Positions 7,633 through 15,190 of a stretch of 64,000 nucleotides of DNA are shown in pieces; positions within the stretch are counted from its first letter, which is position 1, and each line of letters starts with the position of its first letter. The stretch is from CF-162 sp040882565. Its GTDB lineage: Bacteria; Chloroflexota; Dehalococcoidia; SM23-28-2; RBG-16-64-32. Below the pieces are notes generated by a model. The model saw only the letters and a list, made by a program, of their open reading frames with translations, searched no databases and was not told the origin of the DNA. The stretch spans positions 141,649-205,648 of the forward strand of contig JBBEAZ010000044.1 in the NCBI GenBank assembly GCA_040882565.1. The letters are read 5' to 3'. The position numbers and the translations under genes are program-made.

Positions 7633-8554
7633 CCCCGAGGCAACGGGCGAGTTCCTCGGCGTCGTAGCGCATTAGGTCGACATAGGTTGTCACCGTCTCG
7701 TCGAAGGCGTCGCTGTACAACGTACACACTTCCACGCCCGCGTCGGAGGCAATTTGTTCGAGCGTCGCAGTCTCGGCGTCGGTCTGAGGCTCGCTGAAAA
7801 CTGCTGGGATGTTGAACTCCTGGATCGTCGCGATCAGGCTCCTAATGTCCTCGGGACTCGGCTCCTGGCCGGGGCTGGGCGCGACGAATCCTGCCACTTC
7901 GAAGTCGATCGCCCTCGCCAGGTAGACGAAAGCGTCGTGCGTGGCAATGATCCGGCGGTTACCTTCGGGCACAGAGGCCACGGTCTCATTAAGGTACGCC
8001 TGGGTCGAGTCGAGTAACGCGACGTAGGTTTGGTAGTTCGCGTTGTAGTCAGCCTCGCCGCCTGGGTCCCGATCAACAAGCGTGTCCCGGATGATCCTCG
8101 CGTATTCACGTGCGTTCGCGACATCCATCCAGAGGTGTGGATTCGCTTCTCCTGCTTCCTCCTCGTCCTCAATCGTCTCGGCGCCTGCGCCCACGGTCGC
8201 CTCGCCCAGTTCGACGAGTACCGCATCACTCGCGATATTCGCGCCGATCACTCGCAACGCCGCCGGCTCAAGACTGAAGCCGTTGGCGAAGATAACGTCG
8301 GCTTCGGCCACCTTGCGCACGTCGCTCGGTGAAGGCTCATAGGTATGCGGGTCGGCGCCGGTGGGCAGCAGCGCCTCCACTTCGGCGCGGTCGCCCGCGA
8401 CGTTCGCTGCCATGTCTGCGAATAACGGTAGAGTGGCGACAACCTTTGGCTTGCCGCCATCGTCATCACCTCCGCACGCGATCAGACCCAGAGTGACGGC
8501 GCAAACGGCCACGCTGATACCGAGTCTCAGTGTCCGCCAAAAAAACGCGCTCAT
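7619..8554 (-). CDS. znuA: Zinc/manganese ABC transporter substrate-binding lipoprotein
   Basis: A cluster A-I metal-binding lipoprotein of 311 residues. The signal ends at a lipobox-like GLIAC. Metal ligands seen are His in GADPHTYEPSP, His in ANPHLWMD, His in ATHDAFVYLARA and a late aspartate in YSDAF. The loop between the first two ligands is acidic rather than the His-rich loop of many ZnuA proteins. Start ATG 8554 overlaps the zur stop codon (ATGA), so it is translationally coupled to the regulator. Zinc is favoured over manganese because of the Zur-like regulator, but this is inference. Confidence 0.87.
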   Translation of the reverse strand: MSAFFWRTLRLGISVAVCAVTLGLIACGGDDDGGKPKVVATLPLFADMAANVAGDRAEVEALLPTGADPHTYEPSPSDVRKVAEADVIFANGFSLEPAALRVIGANIASDAVLVELGEATVGAGAETIEDEEEAGEANPHLWMDVANAREYARIIRDTLVDRDPGGEADYNANYQTYVALLDSTQAYLNETVASVPEGNRRIIATHDAFVYLARAIDFEVAGFVAPSPGQEPSPEDIRSLIATIQEFNIPAVFSEPQTDAETATLEQIASDAGVEVCTLYSDAFDETVTTYVDLMRYDAEELARCLGGAGG

Positions 8555-8979
8555 ACAGCGATTTTGACCCGGCTGCGGCACGAAGCGCAGCGACCGTACA
8601 GCTCAAGCCAGTGGCCTTCGATCTCGTACCCGGAAGCGTCAGCGACCTCCCTGAGGGCCCCGGCGACGGCGCACTGGTCCAGGTCCTGGACCGCACCGCA
8701 CTCGGTGCAGACGAGGTGGTGGTGATGCCCCCGGCGCGAGACCAGGTAGCGCGGGCTGCCGTCCTCCATCAGCACACGGCAGACAACACCGAGATCGGTG
8801 AGAAGACGGAGTGTGCGGAAAAACGTAGCGCGGCCCGCCCCACGGCAACGCGTAGCCAGGTCATCCGCCGTGAACTGCTTCTGTTGTTGGAGGATGGCGG
8901 CGATGACAGCACGGCGGGATGGCGTGATGCGGTAGCCGCGCGCCTCCAGCTTCAGCGTGATGTCTTCTAGATCGGACAT
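8551..8979 (-). CDS. zur: Fur-family metalloregulator, probably Zur
   Basis: A 142-residue Fur-family repressor: N-terminal winged helix (GYRITPSRRAVIAAIL, then a recognition helix in GRATFFRTLRLLTDLG) and a C-terminal metal domain with GHHHHLVCTECG and CASC, the two CxxC pairs of a structural zinc site. As first gene of the znu operon it is best called Zur, although a manganese-sensing role cannot be excluded. The start codon touches a 33-base perfect dyad (8979-9011), which is very likely its own operator, implying autoregulation of the whole operon. Confidence 0.87.
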   Translation of the reverse strand: MSDLEDITLKLEARGYRITPSRRAVIAAILQQQKQFTADDLATRCRGAGRATFFRTLRLLTDLGVVCRVLMEDGSPRYLVSRRGHHHHLVCTECGAVQDLDQCAVAGALREVADASGYEIEGHWLELYGRCASCRSRVKIAV

Positions 8980-9011
8980 TGATACCTCGTCTCAGTGAGA
9001 CAAAGTATCAA
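8979..9011. promoter_or_regulatory. 33-bp perfect palindrome, putative Zur operator
   Basis: The dyad is symmetric about G8995. Outer arms are TTGATAC (8979-8985) and GTATCAA (9005-9011); inner arms are GTCTCA (8989-8994) and TGAGAC (8996-9001); only the two 3-base linkers (CTC and AAA) fail to pair. It abuts the zur start codon on the minus strand. The size and nested form suit two Fur-family dimers bound side by side. Confidence 0.75.
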
Positions 9012-9049
9012 GACGGCACACTGGCTGTCAAGGCGCGTGGTTAAGCTGA

Positions 9050-9871
9050 CTAGTTCTCGGGCAGGTGTGCGTAAACGGCCCAGCCATCTTCCGGGCCATC
9101 GCTGATCGCGTCCGGGTCCTCGATGCTGATGCCGATACCGGTTGGCGTCGGCGTCGACTCCGGCAGGGCGACCAGCACCAGGCAGGCGCCGTCTTCTGGC
9201 GTGAACGTCTCGACCGGGAAGCGCTGGCTGTTGGCGCTGAACCAGACCTGGTACACCTTGCCGTCAGGTGGCTGTGGCATACCGGCGCAGGTGATGATGC
9301 CCGCGCGCTGATCAGCGCTCCAGGCGTACTTGATGCTCATGTCCTCCGCGTCAGATGCGCCTTTCATCTCGATGTCCGTACCGGAGATGGCGACAGCGAG
9401 GATCGTGCCCTGGTCCTCGACGAGCTGGCTCACCTGCCCGACTTGCGCCCGCAGATCGCCGTTGGCGGCTTGGACTTGCGACTCGAGGTCACTGTTCTCG
9501 TCCCGCAGATCGTTCACCTGCGCCTGAAGGACGCCGGCGAACGCTAGCGCGGCAACGCTCGCCGTGCCGAACCCGAAGGCGGCCGTCCCCCACGAGAACC
9601 CGAGGCGCCGCAGCAAAGGAACTCTCGGTTCCGAGTGGATGCCTGCTGCTTCGCGACGAGCCACCGCCGTGATGCGATCGCCCAGTTGCGAGGACGCCTC
9701 CTCCATCGGTACCGAAAGCGCCAGGAGCGCCGCGGTGCGCTGGGCCTTCACCAGCTCCTCCCAGCACCGCAGGCAATCGGCGACATGTGCCTCCAACTGC
9801 GCTGCCTCTTCAGGCGCGACTGCACCGAGGGCGTAGGCGTCGATGATCTCGAGGACCTCGCTGCAGTCCAC
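9050..9871 (-). CDS. RskA-type anti-sigma factor with N-terminal zinc finger
   Basis: A 273-residue membrane anti-sigma factor. Residues 1-40 form an anti-sigma zinc-finger with HVADCLRCWEEL (His-x3-Cys-x2-Cys). One transmembrane segment lies at about 95-115, followed by a predicted coiled coil (QVNDLRDENSDLESQVQAANGDL) and an RskA domain with YQVWFSANSQRF and a GPEDGWAVYAHLPEN end. Its GTG start overlaps the sigma stop by one base, so the pair is cotranslated. It should hold the neighbouring sigma factor at the membrane. Confidence 0.87.
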   Translation of the reverse strand: MDCSEVLEIIDAYALGAVAPEEAAQLEAHVADCLRCWEELVKAQRTAALLALSVPMEEASSQLGDRITAVARREAAGIHSEPRVPLLRRLGFSWGTAAFGFGTASVAALAFAGVLQAQVNDLRDENSDLESQVQAANGDLRAQVGQVSQLVEDQGTILAVAISGTDIEMKGASDAEDMSIKYAWSADQRAGIITCAGMPQPPDGKVYQVWFSANSQRFPVETFTPEDGACLVLVALPESTPTPTGIGISIEDPDAISDGPEDGWAVYAHLPEN

Positions 9872-10509
9872 TAGCGTCGCTCCAACCTGAACTCCGGCGT
9901 GAGCGCGGAGCGCAGCTTCTGCATGCCGAGGCGGATGCGGGTCTTGACGGTGCCAAGCGGCTGATCAAGCATCTCGGCGATTTCTTGCTGTGTGAAGCCA
10001 CCGAAGTAGGCGAGTTCAATCGTCTTGCGCTGCTCCTCGGGCAGGTTGGACAGCGCGGTTAGGATGATGCGTCGCTGGTCGGCCAGCTCGGCGGACATAG
10101 CGGGGTCTTCGGTTTCCGGCGCCGGCACTTCGCGCTCCTGCTGCTCAGGCGAAGCCGTTTCGTGACGATAGCGGCGATTGCGCGAACGGATTTCGTCCAC
10201 GGCGCGGTTACGCGACACTGAAGTCAGCCAGGTCGCAAAGCGGCCTCGGCTGGGCGTGTAACTCTCCGGCTTCCGCCAGAGCCTCAAAAATATCTCTTGC
10301 ACCATATCCTCAGCGAGGTGCGGGTCTCGTAGCACTCGATATGTCGTCGAATACACGAGATTCCCATAGCGGGCAAAGAGCGTCCGAAAAGCTGCGAGAT
10401 CTCGAAATTCGAGACGCTGCATCAGCTCCTCGTCGTTCAGGCTGCTATAGAGCCCCTCGTCTGGGAATACGTCAGGCGTCACTTGGGCAGATTCCCCTTC
10501 TGCAATCAT
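9871..10509 (-). CDS. ECF RNA polymerase sigma factor (SigK-like group)
   Basis: A 212-residue ECF sigma factor. Region 2 contains YSTTYRVLRDPHLAEDMVQEIFLRLW and region 4 contains LPEEQRKTIELAYFGGFTQ followed by the helix-turn-helix EIAEMLDQPLGTVKTRIRLG. Length and the downstream RskA gene fit the SigK/RskA arrangement that responds to envelope or redox signals. ATG 10509 was chosen; an in-frame alternative upstream (10560) adds 17 residues without family similarity. No self-regulated promoter motif could be identified. Confidence 0.88.
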   Translation of the reverse strand: MIAEGESAQVTPDVFPDEGLYSSLNDEELMQRLEFRDLAAFRTLFARYGNLVYSTTYRVLRDPHLAEDMVQEIFLRLWRKPESYTPSRGRFATWLTSVSRNRAVDEIRSRNRRYRHETASPEQQEREVPAPETEDPAMSAELADQRRIILTALSNLPEEQRKTIELAYFGGFTQQEIAEMLDQPLGTVKTRIRLGMQKLRSALTPEFRLERR

Positions 10510-10606
10510 TCTAAGGCACGGTATCCGCTCCAAACAGAGGGCTAGGCGCTGGGGAGACACGGTAGATGTAAGCTACGTACGTGACGGTTGAACAGAGGAG
10601 CCACCC

Positions 10607-11419
10607 ATGACGTGGACTGACGCGCTCGGCCGATCTCTGGATCTGAAGCGACCTCCCAGGCGCATCGTCTCGCTCGTCCCGAGTATCACGGAGACGCTCT
10701 TCGCCCTTGGACTAGAGAAGCAGATCGCCGGCGTGACCCGCTTCTGCGTCGAGCCCGCGGCAGGCGTCGCGGACAAGCCGAAGGTCGGCGGGACGAAGCA
10801 GGTTGACGTTGCGACCGTGAAGGCCCTGAAGCCCGACCTCGTCATCGCCAACGTCGAAGAGAACGAGAAGGCGGACATTGATGCGCTCACCGAAGCCGGC
10901 CTTAACGTGTTCGTCACCTTCCCGCGGACCGTCGCGGGCGCCACTGTGATGATGCGTACGCTCGCGGACATGACGGGCAAGACGGCCGCGCTAGCACCGA
11001 TCGTCTCTAATATCCAGGCGCAGGCCGCACTGGCGAGGGGCAGGGACCGCGACAGGCGACCCATCCGAGTCTTCTGCCCGATCTGGCGCAACCCCTGGAT
11101 GACGATCGGCCCCGACACCTACATTCACGACTTTCTGGCAACCTGCAGCGCCGAGAACGTCTACGGCGACGCGAAGGAACGCTACCCAAAGATCGAACTG
11201 GCCGATGTCGCCGCACGCCAGCCAGACGTCGTAATCTTGCCGGACGAGCCGTACAAGTTCTCGCGCAAGCATATCGCCGAAGTGGCAGCGGCCATCCCGC
11301 GGGTACCGGAGTCTCGTATCTACCTAATGGATGGCAAGGACATATGCTGGTACGGACCGCGAATCGCCGAGGGCTTGCGACACGTACGGCACGTGCTCTG
11401 GGATGAATCGTCCTTGTGA
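10607..11419 (+). CDS. BtuF/helical-backbone receptor-like protein without signal peptide
   Basis: A 270-residue protein of the periplasmic cobalamin/iron-siderophore receptor superfamily: the N-terminal RRIVSLVPSITETLFALG, the VGGTKQVDVATVKALKPDLVIANVEEN segment, and the C-terminal IYLMDGKDICWYGPR are typical BtuF-like elements. There is no signal peptide or lipobox: the protein starts MTWTDALGRSLDL, and a ribosome site (GAGGAG) sits at the right distance. No permease or ATPase gene is nearby. It could be a cytosolic cobalamin or metal binding protein, or it may need another export route. Confidence 0.78.
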   Translation: MTWTDALGRSLDLKRPPRRIVSLVPSITETLFALGLEKQIAGVTRFCVEPAAGVADKPKVGGTKQVDVATVKALKPDLVIANVEENEKADIDALTEAGLNVFVTFPRTVAGATVMMRTLADMTGKTAALAPIVSNIQAQAALARGRDRDRRPIRVFCPIWRNPWMTIGPDTYIHDFLATCSAENVYGDAKERYPKIELADVAARQPDVVILPDEPYKFSRKHIAEVAAAIPRVPESRIYLMDGKDICWYGPRIAEGLRHVRHVLWDESSL

Positions 11420-11476
11420 CCCCGTATCGGTTGATTTAAGCTTTATGTAGGGGAACGCTAGTTCCGCTCCCCAAAG

Positions 11477-12355
11477 GTGATCTGGTTGATCAACAACTTA
11501 AAAACAGTATTCCTCCTGACACTGCTTTCGGGCGTGTTCTTGGTGTTGGGCTACATGCTCGGCGGCCAGGCGGGCCTCATCTTCGCCCTGATTTTCGCCG
11601 CCGCCATGAATATCGGCTCTTACTGGTTCTCCGACAAGCTCGCGCTGAAAATGACGGGTGCCCGCGAGGCAACCCCGGACGCCGAGCCGCGGCTCCACCA
11701 AATCGTCGACCAGGCCGCCGCGCTGGCGAACATGCCGAAGCCGCGTGTCTACATCATTCAGAACGACTCGCCGAACGCCTTCGCCACCGGCCGCAACGAG
11801 AAGCACTCGGCTGTCGCGGCGACGACCGGCATCCTGAACATCCTCGACGACCGCGAGCTGCTGGCCGTGTTCGGTCACGAACTCGGCCACATCCGCAACC
11901 GTGACATCCTCGTCAACGCGATCGTCGCGACTGTAGCGACCGCCATCATGTTCATCGCGATGATGGCCCGCTGGTCGATGATCTTCGGCGGCTTCGGCGG
12001 CGGCCGCGACCGCGGAGGAGGCGCCATCGGCCTGATCGCGATGCTCGCGATGATCATTCTCGCCCCGCTCGCCGCCACCGTGATCCGCATGGCCGTCTCG
12101 CGCCAGCGTGAATACGGCGCCGACGAAGCCGGCGCAGCGATCACCCACATGCCGCTCGCGCTGGCAAGCGCCCTCCAGAAACTGCAGGACTACAGCCAGG
12201 TGAAACCGATGCAAGTCAACCCGGCGCTGTCCCACCTCTTCATCGTGAATCCGCTGGGCAAGATCGACTTCGGCTCCCTCTTCAGCAGCCACCCGCCGAC
12301 CGAGAAGCGAATCGCCAGGCTGAACGAAATCGCGCGCCGCACCGGCAACCTCTAA
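11477..12355 (+). CDS. htpX: Zinc metalloprotease HtpX (M48 family)
   Basis: A 292-residue membrane protease for quality control of membrane proteins. Two N-terminal transmembrane segments (about 10-50), zinc site HELGH with the flanking AVFGHELGHIRNRD (about 135), two more hydrophobic segments at 150-215, and the downstream glutamate in QREYGADEAGA. The ending SHPPTEKRIARLNEIA is diagnostic of HtpX. GTG start at 11477 preceded by AAAGG. Monocistronic; a strong hairpin follows at 12370. Confidence 0.92.
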   Translation: MIWLINNLKTVFLLTLLSGVFLVLGYMLGGQAGLIFALIFAAAMNIGSYWFSDKLALKMTGAREATPDAEPRLHQIVDQAAALANMPKPRVYIIQNDSPNAFATGRNEKHSAVAATTGILNILDDRELLAVFGHELGHIRNRDILVNAIVATVATAIMFIAMMARWSMIFGGFGGGRDRGGGAIGLIAMLAMIILAPLAATVIRMAVSRQREYGADEAGAAITHMPLALASALQKLQDYSQVKPMQVNPALSHLFIVNPLGKIDFGSLFSSHPPTEKRIARLNEIARRTGNL

Positions 12356-12369
12356 GAGTTCAAGACGGG

Positions 12370-12397
12370 CGACGTCGGCCGCCTATGGCCGACGTCG
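12370..12397 (+). terminator. Hairpin after htpX
   Basis: Perfect 11-bp stem CGACGTCGGCC / GGCCGACGTCG with a 6-base loop. Only TTGG follows, so it is a hairpin terminator without a strong T-tract, or an mRNA-end stabiliser. Confidence 0.5.
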
Positions 12398-12489
12398 TTG
12401 GTTACGCGCAGAATCTAGACAGACTACCTGTGGAGTCCTAGTCTTCTAGTGAGGGGAGTGGTTTGCGACCTGGCGAAAGGAGACCTCGG

Positions 12490-12990
12490 ATGCACAAGTT
12501 GATTCTGATGCTGTTGCTTCCCGCTGCACTCGTCCTCGCGCTCGCCGCCTGTGGCGACGACGATGACGATGGTGGCGATGACGGCGGCCAAACGGAGACT
12601 GACGCACCTGATGACGGAGGCGACGGACCGGTGGCAGTGACTCTACAGGAGTTCTCGGTAAACCCCTCGACGACCACCCACGCAGCGGGCTCGATCGAAT
12701 TCGACATTAAGAACGAGGGCCCTGAAGACGTCCACGAGTTTGTCGTCCTCAAGACCGATCTCGCTGCCAATGCCCTACCGACTGCTGACGACGGCTCAGT
12801 GGACGAGGCAGGCGGAGGCATCGAGGTCGAAGGCGAGGTGGAGGATCTGACGGTCGGCGCGACTGCGACGCTGACCGTGGATCTCGAAACCGGGAAGTAC
12901 GTGCTCATATGCAACATCGTCGAGGAAGAGGACGGCGACACTGTGGTGCACTACCAGAACGGAATGCGCACGCAGTTCACCGTGGAATAA
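12490..12990 (+). CDS. Cupredoxin-like lipoprotein 1
   Basis: A 166-residue lipoprotein. The signal ends LALAAC, followed by an acidic Asp/Gly-rich linker (GDDDDDGGDDGG) and a cupredoxin-type beta domain. The likely type 1 copper ligands are His in DVHEFVVL, Cys in YVLICNIVEE, then His in VVHYQNG and Met in NGMRTQF. ATG 12490 has an excellent ribosome site (AAAGGAGA). A paralogue follows at 13095 with the same layout. Such surface blue-copper proteins may carry electrons to the cytochrome oxidase encoded later in the window, but this is inference. Confidence 0.8.
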   Translation: MHKLILMLLLPAALVLALAACGDDDDDGGDDGGQTETDAPDDGGDGPVAVTLQEFSVNPSTTTHAAGSIEFDIKNEGPEDVHEFVVLKTDLAANALPTADDGSVDEAGGGIEVEGEVEDLTVGATATLTVDLETGKYVLICNIVEEEDGDTVVHYQNGMRTQFTVE

Positions 12991-13012
12991 GCAGACGACT
13001 CAAGAGTCAGAC

Positions 13013-13035
13013 AGGGCCGCCCTCAAGGCGGCCCT
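13013..13035 (+). terminator. Hairpin between the two cupredoxin lipoprotein genes
   Basis: AGGGCCGCC / GGCGGCCCT, perfect 9-bp stem with loop CTCAA, followed by TAGTCATT. It separates the two paralogous genes into different transcripts. Confidence 0.65.
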
Positions 13036-13042
13036 TAGTCAT

Positions 13043-13066
13043 TGCGGCTGATATAATCCAGCCGCA
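13043..13066 (+). promoter_or_regulatory. TATAAT promoter embedded in a perfect inverted repeat
   Basis: A consensus -10 box TATAAT (13052-13057) lies inside the 8-base spacer of a perfect dyad, TGCGGCTG (13043-13050) and CAGCCGCA (13059-13066). The GTG start of the second cupredoxin gene is 38 bases downstream of the box. A repressor bound here would cover the -10 element directly. Confidence 0.65.
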
Positions 13067-13094
13067 CGCATATCGCATCCCGAAAGGAGCCCCC

Positions 13095-13538
13095 GTGAGG
13101 TTTCTCGTTCCCCTGGCCGCCATCTCCCTGGTGTTGCTAGCCGCGGCCTGCGGCGATGAAGGCGAAGGCGGTGACGTGGACGTCACGCTGCAAGAGTGGT
13201 CCGTCGAAACCAACAAGGAGTCGCTCCCGGAAGGCCCAATCAACCTCACCATCAAAAACGACGGAGCACGCGAGCACGAGTTGGTTATCGTCCGCACGGA
13301 TGTCGCCGTGGATGACCTACCGACGAAGGACGATGGCTCGTTCGACGAAGACGCCGGCGGTGTCGATGTCGAACAGGAAATCGAAGAGATCGAGGACGGC
13401 GAGGAGACCGGCCGCACTTACACTCTCGACCCTGGTTCCTACGTCCTCCTCTGCAACATCGTCGAGAACATTGACGGCACCGAGACCTCGCACTTCGAAC
13501 AAGGGATGCGCACGGCGTTCACGATCACGAAAGAGTAG
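13095..13538 (+). CDS. Cupredoxin-like lipoprotein 2
   Basis: A 147-residue paralogue of the protein at 12490-12990. Lipobox LAAAC, shorter acidic linker, then the same pattern: VTLQEWSVETNKESLPEG, REHELVIVRTDV, YVLLCNIVEN, SHFEQGMRTAFTI. Ligand candidates His, Cys, His, Met are all conserved. GTG 13095 was chosen because the signal sequence starts there and GAAAGGAGC precedes it at proper distance. Its own promoter/operator lies at 13043-13066, so it is controlled separately from its neighbour. Confidence 0.8.
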   Translation: MRFLVPLAAISLVLLAAACGDEGEGGDVDVTLQEWSVETNKESLPEGPINLTIKNDGAREHELVIVRTDVAVDDLPTKDDGSFDEDAGGVDVEQEIEEIEDGEETGRTYTLDPGSYVLLCNIVENIDGTETSHFEQGMRTAFTITKE

Positions 13539-13551
13539 CGAGCCGGGCGCG

Positions 13552-13557
13552 TATACT
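13552..13557 (+). promoter_or_regulatory. TATACT -10 box close to start codon
   Basis: TATACT lies 3 bases before ATG 13561 and 9 bases before a second in-frame ATG (13567). Normal spacing would place the transcription start near 13564, so the second ATG, nearly leaderless, may be the real start of the antitoxin-like gene. Confidence 0.4.
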
Positions 13558-13560
13558 GAT

Positions 13561-14232
13561 ATGACAATGGCAGAGATACTGGCGTTCAATGTCCACCAGG
13601 CTTCGAGGCTCACGAGGCTGAGCCTCCGACAACTGGGTTACTGGGATGAGACCGGCTTCTTCAGGCCGACGTTGCTGGGACCGGGAACGGCCACACCCTT
13701 CTCGAAGGTGTACAGCTTCAAGGACATCGTCGGGCTCCGTGCCCTAGCGCAGATGCGGAAGGAGTACGGAATCCCCCTGCAACAACTGAGACTTGTGGGA
13801 TCTTACCTGGGCACCCGTTACGATGAGCCCTGGTCGGCGCTGACGTTCTACATCGTCGGTCGCCAAGTCTACTATCAGAGCGAAGCGGCCATTGAGTCAG
13901 CGGATGCCAAGCATCAGACAGTAATGCCGTTCGCGATGAACAGAATCGAAGCCGAGGTGAGACACGAGACGGATAGTCTGCTCAAGAGGCGGCCGTCTGA
14001 CTACGGACGCATAGAACGAAACCGGAACATAGCGCAAAACCGACCCGTATTGAGAGGGACGAGGACCCCCACCGCAGCGATATCGTCCTTGCACGCTAGG
14101 GGAATCCGACAAGACAGGATACTTCAGGAATATCCGAGGCTGACGGTCAAGGATGTTCGTGCTGCGATCGCTTACGAGGCCAAGCGGTCAACGATTAGCC
14201 ACGGACGAACGCGCGCGACCAAGAGCGCGTAG
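13561..14232 (+). CDS. MerR-like/DUF433 antitoxin-like protein
   Basis: A 223-residue protein with two parts. The N-terminal half has a MerR-like recognition element (ASRLTRLSLRQLGYWDETGFFRP, then FKDIVGLRALAQMRKEYGIPLQQLR). The C-terminal part (IERNRNIAQNRPVLRGTRTPTAAISSLHARG, ILQEYPRLTVKDVRAAIAYE) is the DUF433 domain, a helix-turn-helix often acting as antitoxin. It is followed 2 bases later by a DUF5615 PIN-like gene, the standard partner. The MerR-like half would be an added DNA-binding module. ATG 13567 is an alternative start. Confidence 0.8.
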   Translation: MTMAEILAFNVHQASRLTRLSLRQLGYWDETGFFRPTLLGPGTATPFSKVYSFKDIVGLRALAQMRKEYGIPLQQLRLVGSYLGTRYDEPWSALTFYIVGRQVYYQSEAAIESADAKHQTVMPFAMNRIEAEVRHETDSLLKRRPSDYGRIERNRNIAQNRPVLRGTRTPTAAISSLHARGIRQDRILQEYPRLTVKDVRAAIAYEAKRSTISHGRTRATKSA

Positions 14233-14234
14233 CG

Positions 14235-14621
14235 TTGTGGTTTCTGACCGACGAGGACGTACCGGACTCAGTCGGCGGGTTTCTCAGTGACCGAGGCCAC
14301 GACGTACTAAGGGCGAGGAACCACTTTCTGCCGGGTACAGAAGATGCGGTGATAGCCCGAGCCGCCAGCGAACAGGGCCTCACGGTCGTAACTTGGAACC
14401 TGCGGCATTTCCGGGCGCTTGCGAAGCGGCGACGGTCCAGCGGTCAACTCATATATCCCGGAATGAGCCTCGTGGTGTTCAGTTGCGAGCATTCAGATGG
14501 GCTGACGCGCATTGAGAAGGTGATAGAAGAAATCGAAGCGAGCATGCTGATTCGACTCGCGCGAGGCGAGACGCGTGTCATCTTCGAAGTGGGTAAGGCG
14601 GTCCTCCGAATCGAGGATTAG
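14235..14621 (+). CDS. DUF5615 PIN-like toxin candidate
   Basis: A 128-residue protein beginning WFLTDEDVPDSVGGFLSDRGHDVLRAR, the typical DUF5615/Mut7-C PIN-like opening with the acidic DEDV at residues 6-9. A second acidic cluster is at GTEDAVIARAASEQGLTVVTWN, where Glu/Asp and the later VVTWN strand complete a PIN-like core. TTG start two bases after the DUF433 gene stop; no ribosome site of its own, so coupled translation is likely. Predicted RNase toxin, by family. It shares TTAG with the stop of the convergent ssuE gene. Confidence 0.78.
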   Translation: MWFLTDEDVPDSVGGFLSDRGHDVLRARNHFLPGTEDAVIARAASEQGLTVVTWNLRHFRALAKRRRSSGQLIYPGMSLVVFSCEHSDGLTRIEKVIEEIEASMLIRLARGETRVIFEVGKAVLRIED

Positions 14622-15184
14622 ATCGGCCCCTGTCTGGCAACGGCGATGGCCGCGTGCGCGGCTGCGCGCAGGCGCTCCACCAGATCTGCCGACGGCTCTC
14701 CGTTAGCGAACTCAGCATCCGTAGCGTAGATGGACGCCAGCGAGACCCCCTCAAGGCTCGCGAAGAGCGGACGCAATCCATACTCCGGCGATAGCGCGTG
14801 CTGAGCGGCGATCCCGGTTTGGATCCCAAGGCAGACCTTTCCGGCGAGGTGCGCCTGGGGCATGAGATCAAAGAAGCACTTAAGGACGCCCGTGTAGAGC
14901 GCCCGGTACGTCGGCGAAGCCGCAATCACGATCCTCGCCTCACCCACTGCGTCGATCGCTTCGTCAACGTCCGGCGCGTGGCTGCGGGCGGCCAGCGCAT
15001 CAGCCGACATTTCCGCGACGTCGATGAGTCGCGTCGCACACCCCAGTTGCTCCAGCTCGGCCAGCATCAGTTCACCGAGAACCTTCGACTTGGACGGCGC
15101 ACGCGGGCTGCCTGAGATCGCGACAGCAAGCATGCCCTGCCGAGGGCGTGCAACGACTTGCGTCTGTTCGAGCGGGGTGGTCAT
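14618..15184 (-). CDS. ssuE: NADPH-dependent FMN reductase
   Basis: A 188-residue flavodoxin-fold FMN reductase. SGSPRAPSKSKVL (about residue 24) is the phosphate-binding loop, ASPTYRALYTGVLKCFFD (about 90) is the family signature, and the end is an amphipathic helix. It supplies reduced flavin to the SsuD-type monooxygenase gene 6 bases upstream in the operon. Its start overlaps nothing; the gene ends on the shared TTAG with the DUF5615 gene. Confidence 0.85.
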   Translation of the reverse strand: MTTPLEQTQVVARPRQGMLAVAISGSPRAPSKSKVLGELMLAELEQLGCATRLIDVAEMSADALAARSHAPDVDEAIDAVGEARIVIAASPTYRALYTGVLKCFFDLMPQAHLAGKVCLGIQTGIAAQHALSPEYGLRPLFASLEGVSLASIYATDAEFANGEPSADLVERLRAAAHAAIAVARQGPI

Positions 15185-15190
15185 TTCGTC

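Noticed and set aside
14235..14621. Mut7-C RNase of RNA decay rather than a toxin
   Set aside because: The size and the DUF433 partner immediately upstream fit the DUF5615 toxin type better.
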